From Scalindua sp964584595 (lineage in GTDB: Bacteria; Planctomycetota; Brocadiia; Brocadiales; Scalinduaceae): a stretch of 56,382 nucleotides of DNA. Below, piece by piece: positions 34,227 to 41,243 of this stretch. The notes beneath the pieces were generated by a model. The model ran no database searches, was not told the origin of the DNA, and saw only the letters and a list, made by a program, of their open reading frames with translations. Numbering within the stretch: position 1 is the stretch's first letter; every line of letters begins with the position of its first letter. Position numbers and translations under genes: made by a program. The stretch spans positions 1 to 56,382 of the forward strand of contig CAZPAM010000009.1 of assembly GCA_964584595.1 (NCBI GenBank). Direction: 5' to 3'.

Positions 34227-34280
34227 TTCACCGCAGACCTGCCTGCCAGTTTGTTAGGCGGGGACACAAAGGACGCAGAG
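34227..34280. repeat. Dispersed repeat related to the element at 21491-21638
   Basis: TTCACCGCAG, then CCTGCCTGCC with a partly complementary AGGCGGG, then GACACAAAGGACGCAGAG follow each other in a noncoding gap, echoing TTCACCGCAAAGACACC and AACACAAAG of the other copy. No ORF. Confidence 0.4.
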
Positions 34281-34333
34281 AAAAAAATAGGGACAAGATG
34301 TGACACTCATGTCATTATTGATTAGATATTCTT

Positions 34334-34591
34334 ATGGCAAAGCTGAAACTGGATCTGCATGAAATATGCAAGAATGGGAATTTGATTGAGAAAGAACTCA
34401 ATCGAATAATCGAGGAGGCCAATGAGAAAAGGATTGCCCTCGTGGAAATCATTCCCGGAAAAGGTAGCGGACAGTTAAAGAAAACCGTTCTGCGCTTTCT
34501 GGACCGCCCTGATATAAAAAGGAAGTATCATCGTATTAAAAAGGACAGTAAAAATTATGGAAGAGTTTTTGTGCATTTTAAACATGATTAA
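34334..34591 (+). CDS. Smr-domain protein
   Basis: The 85-residue protein is essentially one Smr domain: LDLHEICKNG at the start (in place of the usual LDLHG), ALVEIIPGKGSGQLKKTVLRFL containing the conserved G-x-G-S/T-G-x-L block, and a terminal VFVHFKHD beta strand. Smr domains are nuclease or nucleic-acid-binding modules known from MutS2; stand-alone forms are widespread and poorly characterised. Immediately followed after 40 bases by a GIY-YIG protein, so the two may be a small nucleic-acid-processing pair. Confidence 0.88.
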   Translation: MAKLKLDLHEICKNGNLIEKELNRIIEEANEKRIALVEIIPGKGSGQLKKTVLRFLDRPDIKRKYHRIKKDSKNYGRVFVHFKHD

Positions 34592-34631
34592 CTGCCGGGC
34601 AAATCTGAAGGAATGATATGCCGGTCTTGAT

Positions 34632-34931
34632 GTGAGCAGCAATAAAATGAATAATTGGTTTTTGTATTTGATAAGATGTAAACATGGGCGACTCTATACA
34701 GGTATAACAACTGATGTAGAAAGACGACTTGAAGAACATAAGAGCAGTGATAAAAAAAGATCAAAATACTTAAGAGGAAAAGCTCCTTTAATACTGGTTA
34801 TGAAAAAGAAGATTGGAAGCAAGAGTTTGGCGTTGAAGATTGAAGCAAAAGTAAAGAAACTAGCGAAAGTTGAAAAAGAGTTGTTGGTAGACGGTAAAAT
34901 CAAGATAAGGGATATAAAGAAAAATATCTGA
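34632..34931 (+). CDS. GIY-YIG nuclease-superfamily protein (YhbQ-like)
   Basis: The residues WFLYLIRCKHGRLYTGITTDVERRLEEH match the GIY-YIG fold with the catalytic Tyr pair and the conserved Arg, and the C-terminal half is basic (KKKIGSKSLALKIEAKVKKL). The 99-residue length is typical of stand-alone YhbQ-type proteins. Start is uncertain: a GTG at 34632 or an ATG at 34647 (MNNWFLYL) are both possible, and neither has a clear ribosome-binding site. It follows the Smr gene and may act in DNA repair, an inference. Confidence 0.85.
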   Translation: MSSNKMNNWFLYLIRCKHGRLYTGITTDVERRLEEHKSSDKKRSKYLRGKAPLILVMKKKIGSKSLALKIEAKVKKLAKVEKELLVDGKIKIRDIKKNI

Positions 34932-34976
34932 TATTAGTAACTGGAAACCAAAAGCAAAAGAGGAACTTCCGATACA

Positions 34977-37391
34977 TTATTTGGATGTCAGTGTATAAAC
35001 ACCATCCCAGTCCCCGGGAGGTGGTTCTTGTGTATAGGCTCCACATCTCTCTATAAACGTTTTGGACGGTCCGTCATGGGGGTCTATCTTCAAGGCTTTC
35101 TCGAAGAGGCCTATGGCCTTTTGCCACTCTTTTTTCTGGTACTCCCTCAGGCCATCTTCAAAAATATTCAATACCTCACGTTTAGCAGCCGGTATCTCTC
35201 CCTTTCTTTCAATCAGCTCATACACCTTAACCGGTCTCTCTTTACCGACAACACGGATGAGGTCCAGTTCTCTCGATTCTATGTGGTCCTTGGCCAGTTC
35301 GTACGTCCTTTCACTTATCATGGTATATGTACCATAATACCTGTTGGCGTCTTCAAGCCTGGCGCCAAGATTTACCTCGTCCCCTATTACAGTATATGAA
35401 AGCCTGTTCGTGGTGCCTACATTACCCACAAGTACAACACCGGAGTTAAGGCCTGCCCTCGCTTTTATCTGTAGCCTTCCTTCTTCTTTAAATTTTTTGT
35501 TTAGTTCGATTGATCTTTTTTGAGTGTCAATAGTAGCCAGACACGCCTTCACGGCATGGTCCGCTTGAGGTAGAGGTGCTCCGAATGCGGCAACTATTTC
35601 ATCACCGATATATTTATCCAGGAATCCACCGTGGTTGAGTATTATGTCCGTCATTTCACTTAAATACTCATTAAGTAACTCGATTAATTCTGTCGGTTGC
35701 AACTTCTCTGAAATGGAGCTGAATTTCTCAATATCCGAGAAATAGACTGTGATTTCCTTCTCTTCACCTCCAAGCTTTATATTCCCGGGTTCTTTTAAGA
35801 TTTCGTTAACGACCTTGGGGTCCATGAAGTTTTCAAATGCAGATTTTACCCCTTTTCTTAATTTTTCTTCGGACATGAAACGATACAAAATAATTGAAGA
35901 AAAACACACAATTATTGTAATACTGGGGTACGTTACGTTTAGCCACGTTCCGTCATTTACGAATCTTTCATAGACGTAATAGTTGTACCCAAACCATAAC
36001 GATGCACTCGCCACCCCACCCCAGATTGAAGGTAATACAGGCAAAAATATTCCCATTGCAAGGCCTATGCAGATAATTGCCAGTAAGTCTTGAAGCACTT
36101 CGCTATTTCTTCTTACCAGAAACTTCTCATGTAAAATGTTTTCTGTGACGGTGGCCTGTTTCTCTACACCGGGTGTTTGTGATGAGAATGGAGTAGCTAT
36201 GAAATCTCCCAGGCCGGATGCGGTTGCACCGAGAAAGACGATTTTATTACTAAATTCGGCTGGAGGTATCTTGCCCTCTATGACGTCACAGAATGAGAAA
36301 TATTTAAATGTGGAACTGGGTCCGCAGTAATTGATCGTCATGCGGTTCCAGCTATCAACGGGGATTTCAATTTCTCTAAATATTATTTTATTTGTCAGCA
36401 ATAGTTTCAGCTCCCCGTATTTAAGGCCTTTATATACTCTGGCTACCTGAACACCTAGTGGGGGGTAAAACTCATTTTCAAATTGAATGGCCATATACTC
36501 GCTCCTGACTATGCCGGAATAGTCCACGTTTGTATCTACAAATCCCTGATAGGTTACCCACTCCGCAAATAGGTCAATCGTGTTTATGACCCCAACGGCC
36601 TTCTTTGGGCGATAACGTGCCAGTAAATTATTCATGATTTCTTTCTGATTTTTAGATGTTAGAACGGTTAATTTGTCACCTTCAGAACTTTTTTCTTTAG
36701 CTTTGGTTTCTGTACCTATCAAGACCGGAAAATAAGCGGATTCCATCAGCAATTCCTTGCCGAGTTCAGAAACTTTTTTTCCGGTAAAGTCAGTGGGTTC
36801 TCTTTGCATTACATCAACAAATTTAATCGAAGAAATAATATCCATGCCATTATCAACCACAGCCCTTTTAAGTGCATTTTTAAGTTTGCTGTCTTCATCA
36901 AACCGGTCTTTCTTTTTTTGAAATGCTGTCAGAAATTCTTCTTTTTCAGGCCCTCCCGGCAGTTGATTCCACAGCTGGGAATTCCTAAACTTCCCGGCCA
37001 GAGTATCAAGAGCTTCGAGTATATCAACGTTTTGTTTCTCAGCGTACATAACATCCAGGGCGAGAAGCCTTGCCTTCGCATCAGTTATCTTATCAACAAA
37101 TTGTGCAATATAATGTCTTGGCCATGGATAGCGTCCCAGTTTCTCTATGCTGTTTTCGTCTATAGCAACTATTGCAATTTCGTCACCGGGGTCACGTTTT
37201 CCTCTTAACTGAAACCTGACATCCAGGGATTTCTGCTCGATGGCTTTGAATATACGTAACGCCTTAAATATGTCCCGATCTTCAAGATTATAAATTGTTA
37301 TTACTATGATAATGACAAGGATTGAGATAAGGATTGACGTAACCTTCTTTCCTAATCTTGGAGTTTTAGAAAATGAGGGAAGCCTTTTCAT
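34977..37391 (-). CDS. CHASE2-sensor adenylate cyclase with C-terminal TPR
   Basis: Architecture from N to C: one membrane segment (about 17-35); a large extracytoplasmic CHASE2 domain (about 45-410), with DVRFQLRGKRDPGDEIAIVAIDENSI and YPWPRHYIA; three membrane segments (about 420-515); a class III cyclase (about 555-735) with VYFSDIEKFSSI, KYIGDEIVAAFGA and YTVIGDEVNLGARLEDA; and a C-terminal TPR-like region (about 745-790). Both metal-binding aspartates and the Lys-Thr/Asp substrate pair are present, so cAMP is the likely product. At 804 residues it is complete. The 5' leader contains small hairpins (CTGATGTTTACATCAG) of unknown role. It is separated by about 230 bases from the protease gene. 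Confidence 0.93.
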   Translation of the reverse strand: MKRLPSFSKTPRLGKKVTSILISILVIIIVITIYNLEDRDIFKALRIFKAIEQKSLDVRFQLRGKRDPGDEIAIVAIDENSIEKLGRYPWPRHYIAQFVDKITDAKARLLALDVMYAEKQNVDILEALDTLAGKFRNSQLWNQLPGGPEKEEFLTAFQKKKDRFDEDSKLKNALKRAVVDNGMDIISSIKFVDVMQREPTDFTGKKVSELGKELLMESAYFPVLIGTETKAKEKSSEGDKLTVLTSKNQKEIMNNLLARYRPKKAVGVINTIDLFAEWVTYQGFVDTNVDYSGIVRSEYMAIQFENEFYPPLGVQVARVYKGLKYGELKLLLTNKIIFREIEIPVDSWNRMTINYCGPSSTFKYFSFCDVIEGKIPPAEFSNKIVFLGATASGLGDFIATPFSSQTPGVEKQATVTENILHEKFLVRRNSEVLQDLLAIICIGLAMGIFLPVLPSIWGGVASASLWFGYNYYVYERFVNDGTWLNVTYPSITIIVCFSSIILYRFMSEEKLRKGVKSAFENFMDPKVVNEILKEPGNIKLGGEEKEITVYFSDIEKFSSISEKLQPTELIELLNEYLSEMTDIILNHGGFLDKYIGDEIVAAFGAPLPQADHAVKACLATIDTQKRSIELNKKFKEEGRLQIKARAGLNSGVVLVGNVGTTNRLSYTVIGDEVNLGARLEDANRYYGTYTMISERTYELAKDHIESRELDLIRVVGKERPVKVYELIERKGEIPAAKREVLNIFEDGLREYQKKEWQKAIGLFEKALKIDPHDGPSKTFIERCGAYTQEPPPGDWDGVYTLTSK

Positions 37392-37619
37392 GGTTTTGGT
37401 ATGGCTAAATTGAGTGATTCTAAATCACTTTCAATATGTATCTTTTATAATAAAGGTTATTTGCAAAAGAATGATGTTGTTTATCAGGTGAGTCATCAAT
37501 TGTAGGACTCGGTCTCCGAACGAGCCAGATAATGTCTGATGTAAACATCAGCGGGCTGTTACTAAATGTTTTAACCAGGCAAGCTAAATCAAATACTTAT
37601 TTATTGAATTATGCCCTGA

Positions 37620-39617
37620 TTAAAAGGGATTACTTCCATATATTATATTATTCTGCGGAGAATTTCTAAGTCTTTCGTAGTTGGCAAATGCCTCATCAGC
37701 TTCCTTAAGTTTGACCAAATGTTTATATCCCACACCCTTAAGGTAAAACGCATTGGCATCATCTGGGTCCAGATTCAATACCTTGTTACAATCCTCTATT
37801 GCATTGTTCCATTTTTGCAAATGCCCGTAAGCATTTGCCCTTAATAAAAGAAATGATTCAGCACCATTTTTATTTAATTTAATGGTCATTTTCATATTTG
37901 CGATAGCTTTATCATATTTTTCTTGAACGTACAGGTTGATGCTCCAACGGCATATGTTGGCGACAAAGAAGGAGGAAAGGTTATGGCGTTTATATTCGTC
38001 TTTTTCACGCTTTATCATTTTCCGGATTGAGTCTATTTTATAGGGAAGTTGCTCTTCTGTATCCCAGGCAAAGTATTCATCGTGATTCTGTGTAAAATTA
38101 TCTTCCGGGTCGCCGGCAAATTCACCTTCATCTATGAACATCTTTAAGGTGTTAATTAAAGGGGCAGGATCAAAGATAACAATTTTGTTCCTTGCCAAAT
38201 TCGCTGCTTCTTCGTAATCGTTCATAGCACTTACCAAAAGAGCTTTATCAAAATCTCTTTTTCCGGTGTCTAACCTTAGAGCTTTTTTTACATAAATATT
38301 TGCACGCAGAAAATACTCCCTGCCATCATTATATTCGGCTTGTATAACTTTATTTACATATTGAAGTGCTCTATCTATATTACCTCTTTTTTCATAAAGT
38401 GTAGCGATTCTTAAATATATCGATGTTGGCTCATGGTAATATGCAAGCTCTTTCTGGTATGCCATTATGCTCTTGTTTATGTACTCAAGTGACTTTTTTG
38501 TATTACCAGTTTTCTCATATAGTGTCGCTAGTTGCATGAGGATTGATCCGTACATGGGGAAGCTTGCTAAATTCTTTTCATAGACTAATATTGCTTTATC
38601 CCACATCTTTTTTGCCTTGTATGCACGGCCTAAATGTTTGTGGATGAAAAAGGCATCCGGACTCATGGCAGAAGCCTTGTTTAATAAATAGATAGCATCG
38701 TCATATCTTCCCTGTTTAATCCGAATGTTTCCCAGGATACCATACGCCTCTGCAAATCCCGGGTCTATTTCAATTGCCTTTGAGATATACTTCTCTGCAT
38801 CCCACTCTTTGCGTTCTTTTAAAAACTTTGTAGAACCTACGATTAACCACCACTCCTTATTGTCTTTATCTTTTGCAATGAATTCTTCCAGAGACTGAAG
38901 CTGTCTGTTTTTCAACAGGGGAGTTGTATAATTGATGGGCACAGAAAAACACATGACTGAATCTGCATAGTCGTGAATGGATAGAAGATGGCTTACAATA
39001 CCAATAACATCGCCATTTACGTCTATAACCGGGCCGCCGCTAAACCCTAAATTAACCTGATTCGTTGAGTAAATCATGTCGTATGAATGATCAAAGACTG
39101 GTTTTATTGCGAATATGTAACCTTCTTCCCGTAATAGCTTGCGTTGTTGATTTTCCGATTTGCCGCCATTTACGATATCCTTTTTGGAGGAATAACCAAA
39201 TGCTTCTACAAAGTTGTTTGTATTTAAAGTTTTGGAATCTCCAATCTTAAGACTTGGAAGGTTGTTTCCCTTCACCTTGAGCACGGCAACGTCCCTCTGC
39301 CTGTCAATACCAAGAATACCTTCAAATTTCAGCTTTTTCCCATTTGCTAGCCTGATTTCTATAGAGTGGACATTAACCAGGGTGTGATAGTTAGTGATGA
39401 TAATGCCGTCGGGGCTTACGATGAAACCTGTCCCTATATGAAAACGATTACTGTCATTTTCAGATGCCAGAATTTTTACGATGGCATCTGTTTTCAGGTT
39501 TGAAGAAATTCTCTCATTTGAATACTTATTATTGTCTCCTGTGGCGGTGTTAAGTACTAACACTGAAACAAGGAAATACAACAAAATAATTGCAATCTTG
39601 AAGTTCCTGATTTTCAT
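37620..39617 (-). CDS. Trypsin-like (HtrA-type) serine protease fused to TPR repeats
   Basis: A signal peptide (about 1-26) is followed by a trypsin-fold domain (about 40-240) with the catalytic triad H78 (TNYHTLVNV), D109 (RQRDVAVLKV) and S193 (LGFSGGPVIDVNGDVIGI). The GNSGGP consensus is changed to GFSGGP, which keeps the nucleophile. There is no PDZ domain; instead residues about 265-655 are TPR repeats (AEAYGILGNIRIKQGRYDDAI, MWDKAILVYEKNLA, YDKAIANMKMTIKLNKNGAESF, and others). The combination points to a periplasmic protease whose TPR part recruits partners. 665 residues. It is divergent from the FecR locus across about 1 kb. Confidence 0.92.
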   Translation of the reverse strand: MKIRNFKIAIILLYFLVSVLVLNTATGDNNKYSNERISSNLKTDAIVKILASENDSNRFHIGTGFIVSPDGIIITNYHTLVNVHSIEIRLANGKKLKFEGILGIDRQRDVAVLKVKGNNLPSLKIGDSKTLNTNNFVEAFGYSSKKDIVNGGKSENQQRKLLREEGYIFAIKPVFDHSYDMIYSTNQVNLGFSGGPVIDVNGDVIGIVSHLLSIHDYADSVMCFSVPINYTTPLLKNRQLQSLEEFIAKDKDNKEWWLIVGSTKFLKERKEWDAEKYISKAIEIDPGFAEAYGILGNIRIKQGRYDDAIYLLNKASAMSPDAFFIHKHLGRAYKAKKMWDKAILVYEKNLASFPMYGSILMQLATLYEKTGNTKKSLEYINKSIMAYQKELAYYHEPTSIYLRIATLYEKRGNIDRALQYVNKVIQAEYNDGREYFLRANIYVKKALRLDTGKRDFDKALLVSAMNDYEEAANLARNKIVIFDPAPLINTLKMFIDEGEFAGDPEDNFTQNHDEYFAWDTEEQLPYKIDSIRKMIKREKDEYKRHNLSSFFVANICRWSINLYVQEKYDKAIANMKMTIKLNKNGAESFLLLRANAYGHLQKWNNAIEDCNKVLNLDPDDANAFYLKGVGYKHLVKLKEADEAFANYERLRNSPQNNIIYGSNPF

Positions 39618-39738
39618 AAACTTAAATACTTTAGGTTAAGTCTTTTTGGATAAAAATGTATCATCAAACCCTAGCTAAATTATATAGAGAAGTCATATAA
39701 ATTTCATACAAAAAATACAATCTCTTTTGTGTGAAAAG

Positions 39739-39754
39739 TGGGTAATATTACCCA
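39739..39754. promoter_or_regulatory. Palindromic candidate activator site, copy A
   Basis: TGGGTAATATTACCCA is a perfect 16-bp palindrome followed by a further TACCCAC half-site. It occurs again at 40047-40062. Its distance to the -24/-12-like element is about 145 bases, suited to a sigma54 enhancer-binding protein. Confidence 0.55.
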
Positions 39755-39882
39755 TAATTACCCACTATTATTATATTTCTTTTAACTCTTTCTCATCTTT
39801 ACATTTAAATTAATTTTTATATCATACTTGAAAATAAACACTTACGTGTAGTTTAAATAAATTTTTTGTGATATTAGATGTA

Positions 39883-39899
39883 TTGGTATGTTGAGTGCG
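39883..39899 (+). promoter_or_regulatory. Sigma54-type -24/-12 element, copy A
   Basis: TTGGTATGTTGAGTGCG has GG at -24 and GC at -12 with the 12-base step of RpoN promoters. TTGGTAT and TGC are conserved in all four copies while the surroundings have diverged, which argues for function. Confidence 0.5.
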
Positions 39900-40046
39900 T
39901 ATTAAATAACATTCGAGATTTAACATGAATATGTACTGTATTCCTTTTATCAAGCAGCAATGTTTTGATGCAATCGAAATTTTATATTGTCAGGTAAGAT
40001 GGAGGACGTTTTTCATCAAAAAATACAATCTCATTTGTATGAAAAG

Positions 40047-40062
40047 TGGGTAATATTACCCA
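40047..40062. promoter_or_regulatory. Palindromic candidate activator site, copy B
   Basis: A second perfect TGGGTAATATTACCCA, about 135-140 bases upstream of the -24/-12 element of copy B. In copies C and D the corresponding site is degenerate (AGGTAATATTTTCC and AGGCAGTATTTCCC). Confidence 0.55.
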
Positions 40063-40180
40063 TAATTAATATACTTTTTTTAACTCTCTTTCAGCTTTAC
40101 ATTAAAATATTTTTATATATCATACTTGAAAATAAATACTTACACGTATTCTTAAGAAAATGTTCAGAACGTGCATTGGA

Positions 40181-40197
40181 TTGGTATGCCTGGTGCG
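40181..40197 (+). promoter_or_regulatory. Sigma54-type -24/-12 element, copy B (main promoter of unit 1)
   Basis: TTGGTATGCCTGGTGCG with correct GG to GC spacing. Transcription would begin near 40207 and yield a leader of about 440 nucleotides containing the GEMM riboswitch and a terminator before the first FecR gene. Confidence 0.55.
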
Positions 40198-40403
40198 ATA
40201 CAAATAAGTATAAAGTAGGTATATTTCATACTCGGTAACTACATGGATATCTTGTTAGAGTGTTATCAATATGGAGGATAAGTTGAGTTTTGTACTAACG
40301 TGCCTATACTTACACTAAGCTTTATATCTTTAATATAAAGACTAAAGATTTTGTATAAAAAATGACTTAATTTGAAAACAAATATGATATAAAATATAGT
40401 GTT

Positions 40404-40505
40404 ATCAGATAAAGGCAAACCATGAGCGATCATGGGACGCAAAGTAAAGGATCTTTTCTCTACACGGATGTAGAGAGCTGGGAAAAGGAAATCCCTTTAA
40501 CTTAC
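40404..40505 (+). promoter_or_regulatory. c-di-GMP-I (GEMM-I) riboswitch aptamer
   Basis: The GEMM-I core is present in order. It begins AAAGGCAAACC (40411-40421), followed by helix P2, CCATGA/TCATGG (40420-40435), closed by the GNRA tetraloop GCGA, then GGGACGCAAAG (40434-40444). Helix P3 is CTTTTCTCTACA paired with TGTAGAG and GAAAAG (40453-40487), containing CTGGG on the 3' side. A closing helix pairs AAAGG with CCTTT. These match the class in sequence and in the tetraloop-P3 layout. By comparison with the Vc2 aptamer the base at the G20 position appears to be G, expected of c-di-GMP rather than cyclic AMP-GMP sensing. It is followed after 25 bases by an intrinsic terminator, suggesting transcriptional control of the FecR gene at 40645. 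Confidence 0.85.
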
Positions 40506-40529
40506 AAGCAAGTCATTTTATAAAAAACA

Positions 40530-40582
40530 GCCTTACTGCCTGAGATGTTTTAAATAAATATCTTAGCAGTAAGGCTTTTTTT
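40530..40582 (+). terminator. Intrinsic terminator downstream of the riboswitch (expression platform)
   Basis: GCCTTACTGC (40530-40539) and GCAGTAAGGC (40566-40575) form a perfect 10-bp stem, extended inside by a GAGAT/ATCTT pairing, followed by seven Ts. Its place between the GEMM aptamer and the FecR coding region makes it the probable expression platform. Whether ligand binding turns the gene on or off cannot be read off. Confidence 0.85.
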
Positions 40583-40644
40583 ATTTTAGGGGTATCTACA
40601 AAAAGTGATAGCAATTCAAATAATCAAGAAGATGGGGAACAGGC

Positions 40645-41238
40645 TTGAACATTAGAATCTTGTTAATTTCATCAATTTATTTCACATTTGTTTCTATCTT
40701 TCCTGCTTATGCTCAGGATGTGCAATTATTGGATGTTACTATCAATGAGGCAAAAGGTGATGTCGAAATGATACTCCCAAATACATTAGACTGGATACCG
40801 GTACCTGAAGAAGCAGGCGTCACTTTTTCTGAAGGTACCCAGATCCGTACAGGCCCACGTTCCAGTGTCTCTCTCGTCTTTGCAGACAGCAGTGTTGTCC
40901 TTGTTGATTCTCTTACCTACATGACTGTAGAGCAATTCTTCAGGACTGATAATGTTGTGACTACCAGGATAAACTTGGTTGTTGGCTCTATCGTAAATAC
41001 ACTGAATGATGGAACACATTTCGAGAATGACTATCAGATCATCACCCCTTCATTGACTGAGACGTTGAATAGTAATGAGATAAAGAAGGTAGTTTCAGGT
41101 GCAATGTACAAGGATAGTGTAAGAACAGGGCCCAGAGAAGGTGCAGATGCAGGCAAAGAGACAGGTGGTTATAAAAAGGGTCCGAGTGCAGGGCAAAGGG
41201 CTCAGGAGCGGCAAAAGCTGAGGGAGTCTTCACAATAG
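40645..41238 (+). CDS. Small secreted FecR-domain protein (unit 1)
   Basis: The 197-residue protein has a signal peptide (about 1-22, cleavage near AYAQ), then a FecR domain: VTINEAKGDVEMILPNTLDW, GTQIRTGPRSSVSLVFADSSVVLVDSLT, and a tail rich in Gly, Lys and Gln. It starts at TTG 40645. From about residue 57 on it is identical at DNA level to the unit 3 copy over about 330 bases with a single mismatch, while the N-terminus is distinct. FecR domains elsewhere sense envelope signals and pass them to ECF sigma factors; here, without membrane anchor or sigma factor gene, the protein is probably an exported structural or binding partner of the giant protein downstream, 5 bases away. Confidence 0.85.
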   Translation: MNIRILLISSIYFTFVSIFPAYAQDVQLLDVTINEAKGDVEMILPNTLDWIPVPEEAGVTFSEGTQIRTGPRSSVSLVFADSSVVLVDSLTYMTVEQFFRTDNVVTTRINLVVGSIVNTLNDGTHFENDYQIITPSLTETLNSNEIKKVVSGAMYKDSVRTGPREGADAGKETGGYKKGPSAGQRAQERQKLRESSQ

Positions 41239-41243
41239 AAATT

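Larger units (their letters stand above)
39702..39899 (+). repeat. Promoter repeat copy A of the FecR locus
   Basis: This is the first of four copies (A, B at 40011-40219, C and D in the spacers at 44786 and 49020) that begin with TTTCATACAAAAAATAC and end at a TTGGTATG-N6-TGCG element. A contains the perfect palindrome TGGGTAATATTACCCA (39739-39754) and a -24/-12-like sequence. Nothing is encoded between A and B, so A may be a redundant or decayed promoter. Confidence 0.65.
40011..40219 (+). repeat. Promoter repeat copy B of the FecR locus
   Basis: B is a direct repeat of A: TTTCATCAAAAAATACAATC at the start, the palindrome at 40047-40062, CATACTTGAAAATAAA, and TTGGTATGCCTGGTGCG at the end. 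It lies directly upstream of the riboswitch and the first FecR gene. The 83-codon frame that crosses it is a by-product of the repeat and not a gene. Confidence 0.7.

Noticed and set aside
39987..40238. 83-codon open frame within promoter repeat B
   Set aside because: It lies wholly in duplicated regulatory DNA; the other copies do not keep the frame.
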